From: an uncultured Planctomycetaceae bacterium
GTDB lineage: Bacteria; Planctomycetota; Planctomycetia; Pirellulales; Pirellulaceae
NCBI GenBank assembly: GCA_903921945.1
Contig: CAIXSC010000704.1
Coordinates: 1 to 8,534, forward strand
Length of the DNA: 8,534 bases
Direction: 5' to 3'
Under the pieces are notes generated by a model. The model had not been told where the DNA came from, made no database searches, and was given only the letters and a program-made list of their open reading frames with translations. The first letter of the stretch is position 1. Each line of letters starts with the position of its first letter. Both the position numbers and the translations under genes were made by a program. Below are positions 1-7,527 of this stretch, piece after piece.

Positions 1-122
1 CCGTCGCGCGGAGCGCCTTCGCGACGTGGTTCGCCATCGCGCGGAGCGCCTTCGCGACGTGGTTCGCCATCGCGCGGAGCGCCTTCACGACGTGGTTCGC
101 CGTCGCGCGGGGCGCCTTCACG
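1..122. repeat. 33-bp in-frame tandem repeat array
   Basis: Near-identical 33-bp units start at 1, 34 and 67. A fourth begins at 100 and loses similarity after about 122. Units differ by single bases, mostly at third codon positions of the minus-strand gene (for example GAT/GAC and CGT/CGC). The period is exactly 11 codons, so copy-number change keeps the frame and alters only the length of the charged tail EGAPRDGEPRR. The array reaches the window edge, so its full copy number is unknown. Confidence 0.93.
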
Positions 123-572
123 TCCACGAGTTTCGGCAAGGAAGCGACGAATCTTCTCCGCCATCGACTTGGCTTCCACTTCAAGCTTTTCCGCTTCATC
201 AACCTTGCCGGCGGCACGGAGGTCGGCGGCCCGTTCGCGGCGTTGGCGAATTTCGTTCTCGGCGCGTTCCATCAGTTCCGGAGTGGGGCGGGGGAGGTCG
301 CGTTTTTCCCCGGCGGCTCCGGCCGCTTCGCGCAGTTTACGCACGAGGGCATCGGCCTTTTCTTGAACCGCGCGAGCCTCGTCGTGCTTGCCAGCCTCTT
401 TCAACTCGCGGGCTTCCCGCATCAACGCTTCCACCTTCGCTTTCGCTTCGGCAGGAACGTCGCCTCGCGGTTCATCGGCGCGAATCACGCCCGCTTCGGA
501 CAACGTAAACAACATAGCGGCGACACCGAGCGGCCGGCAATGACGAACCAACGCGGATAAGGACAAGACCAT
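1..572 (-). CDS. Secreted Ala/Glu/Arg-rich helical protein with C-terminal 11-residue repeats (partial, function unknown)
   Basis: An open frame of 190 codons runs from ATG at 572 to the left edge without a stop; the C-terminus lies outside the window. A GGAG sits 8 nt before the ATG (581-584). Residues 1-32 look like a signal peptide: basic residues at 10 and 13, a hydrophobic stretch around 15-24, and a likely cut after Ile-Arg-Ala before Asp33. Residues 41-145 are charged and alanine-rich, predicted helical, and contain two 23-residue modules (54-76 and 115-137) sharing A-x-x-L-x-x-AGK-x-DEA, reminiscent of TPR-like hairpins. From about residue 151 the chain becomes repeats of EGAPRDGEPRR, likely disordered and strongly charged. 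I do not recognise a named family. An exported envelope or periplasmic protein is the most that can be inferred. Signal peptide, start site and uninterrupted frame together favour this strand over the overlapping plus-strand frames. Confidence 0.78.
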   Translation of the reverse strand, partial: MVLSLSALVRHCRPLGVAAMLFTLSEAGVIRADEPRGDVPAEAKAKVEALMREARELKEAGKHDEARAVQEKADALVRKLREAAGAAGEKRDLPRPTPELMERAENEIRQRRERAADLRAAGKVDEAEKLEVEAKSMAEKIRRFLAETRGREGAPRDGEPRREGAPRDGEPRREGAPRDGEPRREGAPRD

Positions 573-657
573 TGTGACAACTCCAGGAGGGCGAAAGACG
601 TACAACGCGGCGACCATGGTAGGTGCCGGCCGTCCGCCAGACAAGCTTGAAGCATGG

Positions 658-939
658 TCAGCGTTCGCTCTCGCTTTGGGCCGTCTTTCGAGCGGCTAGG
701 TAGGCTGCCCGCTGCCGGGAGTACTCCGTTGGCGAGGGCAGTTCGGCCTCTGTTTCACCACGGGCGGCCGCCGCTTCGAACAGTCGCTCGAGGAATGGCC
801 GACACCAGCCACACCCCGTCCCCGCCCCGAAACACTCGCTGAGTTGCGCGGCCCGCTTCGGTCGATTCACTCGGAGGTAATTCACGACCTTTCGCTTCGT
901 GACATGAAAGCACAGGCAAAGTTCATCGTCGGGTTCCAT
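658..939 (-). CDS. Bfd-like [2Fe-2S]-binding protein
   Basis: A 93-residue protein whose first ~55 residues match the bacterioferritin-associated ferredoxin (BFD-like) fold. Cys8-x-Cys10 lies at the N-terminus and Cys43-x-x-Cys46 sits within GAGTGCGWCRPFLERL, close to the C-x-C...C-G-x-C spacing of E. coli Bfd. These four cysteines should bind a [2Fe-2S] cluster; Cys36 is an extra cysteine. In the family, Bfd passes electrons to bacterioferritin to release iron, and similar domains also occur in nitrite reductase and other redox proteins. No ferritin gene is in view, so the partner is unknown. The start is ATG 939 with GGAG 5 nt upstream (945-948). Residues ~56-93 form a polar tail beyond the usual ~64-residue Bfd length. 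The gene follows the peptidase by 39 bp on the same strand, probably in one transcript. Confidence 0.86.
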   Translation of the reverse strand: MEPDDELCLCFHVTKRKVVNYLRVNRPKRAAQLSECFGAGTGCGWCRPFLERLFEAAAARGETEAELPSPTEYSRQRAAYLAARKTAQSESER

Positions 940-978
940 CGAAGCTCCAGTTGCCAGGGGCCGGCCAGTCCCTAACGC

Positions 979-2226
979 CTAATGGCCGGTCGCCAACCGC
1001 AACCCGATGCGGCACGCGTTTTCGAACTCGCGAATATCCAACGCCTCGGCGACCGTATGCGGCGCGACTTGGCCGCAGCCAAGCGTCACGGCGGGCAAGC
1101 CTCGCTCGGTCATCCAGTTCGCGTCCAGGCCGCCGCTGGAGATGGCCCGCTCGGGCGTCAAGCCAACCGCCTGCACAGCCGCCTCGGCCGCGAGCACGCA
1201 CGGTTCGTCTTCCGGAAGCTTGAACGACTCGTAATCCATCCGCCGTTCGAATTCGATCGAGCCGGCGCGGTCCTCGACGCTTCGCACCTCCGCCGCCGCC
1301 CGCTGAAAGGCCGCCTCGATCTCGTCGACGATCCGTTTGCGAAACTCCGGATTGTGGCTGCGGGCCTCCGCCCGGATCGCCAGTTGATCGGTGACCACGT
1401 TTGTCGCCTCGCCACCCTGGATCACGCCAATGTTGCTTGTTCCCTCGCCCTCTGGTTTGACCACCCGACCGTGCCAGCCGTTACGCTGCAGATCGGCGAT
1501 GGCCAGTCCCGCGATGGCGATCGCACTCACGCCCTTGTGCGGTGCCACTCCGGCGTGACTCGCCAAGCCCGAGACCTGGATTCGCAAACGATACGCCCCG
1601 GTCGCGCCCACGGTCAGCTTCGACGCCGAACCGCCATCCCAGTTGAAGACAAGTTTGGGGTTGCCCAACAGATTTTTCTGCAGGAACCGCGCCCCATACA
1701 AACCGACTTCCTCTTGGATGAACCAGCAAAAGGTGACCGGCGGGTGCGGCAGTCCGCGACTGACGATTTCCACCGCCGTGTTAAGCAACACAGCGGCCCC
1801 CGCCCTGTTATCCGCGCCCAACGCCGTCTTCGGATCGCTGGATCGAACCATATCGCCGGTTCGCTTCGGCCGGCAACCAACACAGAGCGGCACCGTATCG
1901 AGATGGGCGGTCAACATCCGCCGCGGCCCTCGGAACGTTCCCGGCAATTGCAAGATGAGATTGCCCTGATTGCCGCGAATCACCGCCTTCTCCTGGGCGT
2001 TGTCCGACACAATCGCCTTGGCCGGCACTCCCGCCTTCCGCAACGTGTCCGTGACAAAGCGGGCAATCTCCCGCTCCTCGCCGCTCTTCCCGGCGATCGG
2101 CATCATCTTCATCACCAAGTCCAACGCCCGCTTGAGGTCAGGCTCGAACGCCCCCTCCGTGCTTGCGGCAGACGCCTTCGCTTTTCCAGAGACACTCGAC
2201 ACCTTGGCAGATACGGCTTTCGACAT
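979..2226 (-). CDS. M20 family zinc metallopeptidase, tripeptidase T-like
   Basis: From the chosen ATG (2226) this is a 415-residue cytoplasmic M20 peptidase. The di-zinc site is complete: His108 and Asp110 in AHLDTVP, bridging Asp139 in GADNRAG, catalytic Glu172 and metal ligand Glu173 in QEEVGLYGA, Asp197 in NWDGG, and a last His390 in APHTVAEA. A dimerisation (lid) domain covers about residues 205-311 and contains SGLASHAGVAPHKG. Length and motifs resemble PepT, which removes N-terminal residues from tripeptides, but related M20 hydrolases cannot be excluded, so no symbol is given. A start at ATG 2307 would add 27 residues rich in Arg, Ser and Cys that do not look like part of the fold. 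Neither start has a good Shine-Dalgarno site. The chain begins with a polar Ala/Ser/Lys stretch of about 25 residues before the domain. It heads a probable two-gene unit with the downstream Bfd-like gene. Confidence 0.88.
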   Translation of the reverse strand: MSKAVSAKVSSVSGKAKASAASTEGAFEPDLKRALDLVMKMMPIAGKSGEEREIARFVTDTLRKAGVPAKAIVSDNAQEKAVIRGNQGNLILQLPGTFRGPRRMLTAHLDTVPLCVGCRPKRTGDMVRSSDPKTALGADNRAGAAVLLNTAVEIVSRGLPHPPVTFCWFIQEEVGLYGARFLQKNLLGNPKLVFNWDGGSASKLTVGATGAYRLRIQVSGLASHAGVAPHKGVSAIAIAGLAIADLQRNGWHGRVVKPEGEGTSNIGVIQGGEATNVVTDQLAIRAEARSHNPEFRKRIVDEIEAAFQRAAAEVRSVEDRAGSIEFERRMDYESFKLPEDEPCVLAAEAAVQAVGLTPERAISSGGLDANWMTERGLPAVTLGCGQVAPHTVAEALDIREFENACRIGLRLATGH

Positions 2227-2397
2227 CGTTCGCTCGCGACAACAGAATTGGGGACCCCACCTCGCGGACTCCGCGGACTTCTGATTCCTCAGGCCGCCGC
2301 GTATCATAGCTTAGCGAGGACCGGACGGCGGGCGGGGTTGAAGGTCGAAGGGAAGCGGGGTCGGAGGCGGTGATGTTTACTCTAGGGAGCGGATTTG

Positions 2398-3459
2398 GTG
2401 CGACATCTTCTTGACCTGCCGGCGACCGCCTTGCGGGAATGGCTCGCGACGGTTGGCCAGCCAGGCTATCGTGAATCCCAGATCCGCGGTTGGATCATGC
2501 AGCGCCGGGCCGTCGCGTTCGACGACATGACCGATTTGCCGGCGGCGCTTCGCCAACAACTGGCCGCCGAATTCACGTTGTGGACCGCCAAAGTCACGCG
2601 ACATTCGCAGGCCGGCGATGGCACCGAAAAGTTGCTGCTCGAACTGGCCGATGGCGGGCGGATCGAATGTGTCTTGTTGCGCGATGGACCGCGGCGTTCG
2701 ATCTGCATCAGCAGCCAAGTCGGCTGCGCGATGGGGTGCGTTTTCTGCGCCAGCGGCCTTGATGGCGTCGATCGCAATCTCACAACGGGCGAAATCCTCG
2801 AACAGGCGCTGCTGCTGCAACGCTTGCTGCCCGCCGACGAGCGTCTGAGCCACATCGTGGTGATGGGTATGGGCGAGCCACTGGCGAATCTCAACCAGTT
2901 GCTGCCCGCGCTGGAAACCGCCTCGCATCCCAAAGGACTCGGCATCAGCGCTCGTCGGATCACAATCTCCACCGTGGGCCTGCCCGCCGCGCTGGACAAG
3001 CTGTCAGCGGAAGAGACCCGCTACAATCTCGCCGTGTCGTTGCATGCCGCCAACGATGAACTGCGGAATCAGCTCGTCCCTGTCAATCGCACCATCGGAC
3101 TCGACGCGATTCTCACCGCCGCCGACCGGTATTTTGAGGCGTCCGGCCGTCGGTTGACCTTCGAATATGTGTTGCTTGGCGGAGTCAACGATCGTCCCGA
3201 AGACGCTCATGAACTCGTCGCGATCCTACGCGGCCGCCCCGCGCTGTTGAATGTCATTCCGTACAACCCGGTCGCTGGCTTGCCTTACGTCACCCCGACC
3301 GCCTCCGCTCAAATGCGTTTCCGGGAAATCCTCGAATTGGCCGGCATCAACGTCCAATTCCGCGAGCGTAAGGGCGACGCGATCAACGCCGCTTGCGGTC
3401 AACTCCGCCGCTCGACACCGCCCGACAGCCAACCACTCGTTTCGATTTCACTCACCTGA
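2398..3459 (+). CDS. rlmN: 23S rRNA (adenine2503-C2)/tRNA (adenine37-C2) methyltransferase RlmN
   Basis: Radical-SAM methyltransferase of the RlmN/Cfr family, about 353 residues, the normal length. Numbering from the TTG at 2395, the [4Fe-4S] cysteines are Cys111, Cys115 and Cys118 in VGCAMGCVFCASG, preceded by the conserved ICISSQ segment with Cys104. The SAM-binding GMGEPL is at 158-163, and the methyl-carrying cysteine is Cys334 in RKGDAINAACGQL. All residues expected for the ping-pong mechanism are present, so the enzyme should be active on A2503 of 23S rRNA and A37 of some tRNAs. The start is TTG 2395 or GTG 2398. AGGGAG at 2384-2389 is 5 nt from the first and 8 nt from the second, which favours GTG. 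An in-frame stop at 2383 blocks any longer form. It diverges from the peptidase gene and is followed after 39 bp by the oxidoreductase gene. Confidence 0.96.
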   Translation: MRHLLDLPATALREWLATVGQPGYRESQIRGWIMQRRAVAFDDMTDLPAALRQQLAAEFTLWTAKVTRHSQAGDGTEKLLLELADGGRIECVLLRDGPRRSICISSQVGCAMGCVFCASGLDGVDRNLTTGEILEQALLLQRLLPADERLSHIVVMGMGEPLANLNQLLPALETASHPKGLGISARRITISTVGLPAALDKLSAEETRYNLAVSLHAANDELRNQLVPVNRTIGLDAILTAADRYFEASGRRLTFEYVLLGGVNDRPEDAHELVAILRGRPALLNVIPYNPVAGLPYVTPTASAQMRFREILELAGINVQFRERKGDAINAACGQLRRSTPPDSQPLVSISLT

Positions 3460-3498
3460 AAGGCCCAGGGCGCCGCTCAGCAACGGGAGCTGGAAGTT

Positions 3499-4770
3499 AT
3501 GGATAATCGACGCGAGTGGCTCTTTCGATCGGGCGGCCAGTTGGCGGCGTTGGGCGCCGGAGCCGCATCGCTGCCGGGAACGCGCAACGCCTCGAGTGCC
3601 GAATCGGTCGGGGCTACCAGCGGGACTGCGAGCGGGACTGCGGGCGCGGCTGCCGGCGGGACTGCGGCGGATACGGCAACGGCCGGCGGCGCCGCGTTAC
3701 CGCAAGCCGCGCACGCGGGTCGGACGCCGCCAGACGGCAAAGCGTGGCGAATCGGAGTGATTTCCGCGCGGATCAAGGGCAAGCCGCAAAAGGCGAATGG
3801 ACACACTTGGCACTTCGCCCAGTACCTTCACCCCGCCATCGATCTGGCCGTTACGAAGAAGACGCTCGACCCCGGCAGCCAAAAATACTTCGAGACGATC
3901 GTTCGCAACCCGGCGTGCAATTTCGGGATCTTGCCGTTTCCGGACACGCGAATCACGCACTACTACGAGCCGGATCCGGAAATCGCGAGGCTGTTCGCCG
4001 ATGCCTTCCCCGGCGTCCAGGTGGCGACCTCGCTGGACAAAATGGCTGAAGAGGTGGATGCCTTGTGGCTCGGCGATGCGTCGGGGACCGGCGACGACCA
4101 CTTCGACCTCCTGGCCCCAGGGCTCGCGAAAGGCCTGCCCACCTTTTGCGACAAGCCAATCGGCGAAACGGTGGCCGGCACGCGAAAGATCCTCGAGTTC
4201 GCGCGGCAGCACCGCGCCCCGCTGATGTCCGCCAGCATCTTTCGTTACGAGTGGGGCGTGGAGGAAACACGGCGGTTGCAGGCGGCTGGCGAACTGGGAG
4301 AAATCCAATACATCGTCGCCAGCATGGCGGGTGGATACTCGAAAGAGGGCTGGTTCATTTACGGCCAGCATCCATGCTGGTCGGTGATGACGCTCCTTGG
4401 GGCGGGCGTCGAAGCTGTGAGCCTGTACGCGCGGGGCGCGGCGGCGCATGGCTTGGCCACCTATCCGGACCGGCCACCTGCGCAACTGTGGTATGGCCGC
4501 CCTGATCTCGTCGGTCGCTACAACGAAACCAGTGTCCACTTCACGAAAGGCGTCTATCGGTACGGCCCGGCGATCGAAGGCAATTTCTGGTTCGGGCACC
4601 ACTACGAGATGTTCAATATGGCAAGGGCGTTTCGCGAGATGGTGCGGACGGGCGTCGAACCGGTTCCGCATCGCGAAATCCTCGAAGTCACCGCGATGAT
4701 CCACGCCGGAGCCCAGTCACTGGCCGAGAAAAGCCGACTCGTCGCCCTCGCGGAAGTCCTCGGCGAGTGA
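3499..4770 (+). CDS. Tat-exported Gfo/Idh/MocA family oxidoreductase
   Basis: A 423-residue protein. The N-terminus DNRREWLFRSGG, then an Ala/Gly-rich stretch, resembles a twin-arginine (Tat) signal (Arg4-Arg5) as found on many planctomycete members of this family. Residues ~30-72 are an Ala/Gly/Thr/Ser linker. The catalytic part begins at about 82 (WRIGVIS). Asp218-Lys219-Pro220 in FCDKPIGETV corresponds to the E/D-K-P motif whose lysine is catalytic in family members, followed by the alpha/beta C-terminal domain (QYIVASMAGG, YGQHPCWSVMTLLG, FHFGHHYEMFN-like segments). Such enzymes oxidise or reduce sugars and inositols with bound NAD(P); the substrate here cannot be told. The expected G-x-G-x-x-G dinucleotide loop is not visible after the first strand. 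The ATG at 3499 has GGAAG 2 nt and GGGAG 9 nt upstream. Probably in one transcript with rlmN and ended by the terminator at 4805. Confidence 0.85.
   Translation: MDNRREWLFRSGGQLAALGAGAASLPGTRNASSAESVGATSGTASGTAGAAAGGTAADTATAGGAALPQAAHAGRTPPDGKAWRIGVISARIKGKPQKANGHTWHFAQYLHPAIDLAVTKKTLDPGSQKYFETIVRNPACNFGILPFPDTRITHYYEPDPEIARLFADAFPGVQVATSLDKMAEEVDALWLGDASGTGDDHFDLLAPGLAKGLPTFCDKPIGETVAGTRKILEFARQHRAPLMSASIFRYEWGVEETRRLQAAGELGEIQYIVASMAGGYSKEGWFIYGQHPCWSVMTLLGAGVEAVSLYARGAAAHGLATYPDRPPAQLWYGRPDLVGRYNETSVHFTKGVYRYGPAIEGNFWFGHHYEMFNMARAFREMVRTGVEPVPHREILEVTAMIHAGAQSLAEKSRLVALAEVLGE
3619..3666 (+). repeat. 12-bp degenerate tandem repeat coding an SGTA linker
   Basis: Four 12-bp units begin at 3619, 3631, 3643 and 3655. 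The first two are identical (AGCGGGACTGCG), the third is diverged and the fourth differs at one base. They encode SGTA-SGTA-GAAA-GGTA, residues 41-56 of the exported oxidoreductase, in the flexible linker between its signal sequence and catalytic domain. In-frame slippage would change linker length only. Confidence 0.8.
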
Positions 4771-4804
4771 ACACGCGGTCTGTGCGGTTCGAACTGCTTT
4801 AGCC

Positions 4805-4848
4805 ATGCCGGGAGCTTGGTTTTTAGCCAAGTCCCGGCATTATTTTTT
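4805..4848 (+). terminator. Rho-independent terminator after the oxidoreductase gene
   Basis: The left arm ATGCCGGGAGCTTGG (4805-4819) pairs with CCAAGTCCCGGCAT (4827-4840) around a 7-nt loop TTTTTAG. This gives 14 base pairs with one bulged G at 4814. It is followed directly by TATTTTTT (4841-4848). The stem plus T-run reads correctly on the plus strand, 34 bp after the oxidoreductase stop. The minus strand lacks a T-run after the stem, so it is not bidirectional. It separates the rlmN/oxidoreductase transcript from glgX. Confidence 0.9.
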
Positions 4849-5033
4849 ACCCCGTTTGTCGTGGCGTTACAGTTTCGCTGACGGGCGCCATGTGAATCGT
4901 ACGGAAAGGAATTCGGTGAGTTTATCGGGAAGATTGGCGAACTATCTCAACTCAGCGGCTATCGTTGGCCGTTGTGACCAAGTGGCGAAGCGACGACGAT
5001 TTCCCGGTTCCAGCAGGCGGACGGAGGCTCGAC

Positions 5034-7115
<2,082 letters not shown>

Positions 7116-7129
7116 GCCGTCGACCGGAC

Positions 7130-7149
7130 CGCTGGCAGCCAAGCCAGCG
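7130..7149 (+). other. GC-rich hairpin downstream of glgX
   Basis: CGCTGGC (7130-7136) pairs perfectly with GCCAGCG (7143-7149) around a 6-nt loop, 14 bp after the glgX stop. No T-run follows, so it is not a standard intrinsic terminator. It may stabilise the glgX mRNA 3' end or be a weak, U-tract-free terminator. CCAGCGACCG at 7144-7153 recurs at 7167-7176. Confidence 0.4.
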
Positions 7150-7246
7150 ACCGACTCTCCCCTACCCCAGCGACCGGCAATGACGGCCGTCGGCTTGCTA
7201 CCATGGGGTCTTTCACGGCCATCATTCCCAGTTCAGGATGCTCCGC

Positions 7247-7510
7247 ATGGAGAAACGCACTCGGTACCAGGAAAAGGTGATTCGCAACTTCTACGAGAAC
7301 CGCGAGGCCATCTCGGTGCAGCGGTTGCAAGAGTTGGTGACGGAACTGTACTTGTCGACGGGAAAGAAGCGACAGCAGAATTGGAAGCTGATCGCGACGC
7401 ATCTGGAACACCTTGGGGCGCCGACGGCTCAGATCGAGGCGCTTGTTGCCGAGGACAAGCCGGAAAATGTGCTGAAGTTCGTGGAAAAGTACGGGAACAA
7501 AAAGTCCTAA
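7247..7510 (+). CDS. Small conserved-looking protein of unknown function
   Basis: An 87-residue soluble protein starting MEKRTRYQEKVIRNFYENRE and ending in KFVEKYGNKKS. It is rich in charged residues, has no cysteine, no signal peptide and no membrane segment, and is predicted mostly helical. Its regular pattern (LQELVTELYL, WKLIATHLEHLG, AQIEALVAEDKPENVLKFV) looks like a genuine small helical domain. I recall similar short proteins from planctomycetes but cannot assign a named family or a function. ATG 7247 is preferred over ATG 7238 because AGGA (7235-7238) lies 8 nt upstream of it; the upstream ATG has no usable spacing. The stop is 17 bp before the alcohol dehydrogenase start, which suggests co-transcription. 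The frame shows normal coding composition and no sign of decay. Confidence 0.8.
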   Translation: MEKRTRYQEKVIRNFYENREAISVQRLQELVTELYLSTGKKRQQNWKLIATHLEHLGAPTAQIEALVAEDKPENVLKFVEKYGNKKS

Positions 7511-7527
7511 CTGCCAAGGCGGAACGC

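Noticed and set aside
1..122. The left-edge repeats as a CRISPR array
   Set aside because: Units are contiguous without spacers, in frame with a coding gene, and differ by coding-neutral changes.
26..508. A plus-strand frame with MVRHRAERL-type repeats over the left-edge array
   Set aside because: The minus-strand reading has a Shine-Dalgarno site, a signal peptide, a helical charged body and synonymous variation between repeats. The plus-strand reading is Arg/His-rich with none of these.
573..657. The 85-bp gap between the secreted-protein gene and the Bfd-like gene as a site of an RNA or terminator
   Set aside because: I could find no stable hairpin with a T-run and no RNA-gene pattern; it probably holds only the promoter and leader of the left-edge gene.
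982..2373. A 463-codon plus-strand open frame antisense to the M20 peptidase
   Set aside because: It is longer than the peptidase but has no recognisable motif, is strongly Arg/His/Pro-rich and is explained by GC-rich third positions of the real gene. The opposite strand carries every M20 active-site motif.
3697..4704. A 335-codon minus-strand open frame opposite the oxidoreductase
   Set aside because: Arg/His/Phe-rich antisense shadow with no domain signal. The plus-strand frame has a Tat-like signal, the Asp-Lys-Pro motif and a terminator after it.
4965..5033. A 23-codon longer N-terminus for GlgX from TTG 4965
   Set aside because: TTG is a rare start without a ribosome site here, while ATG 5034 has CGGAGG 6 nt upstream and fits the family N-terminus.
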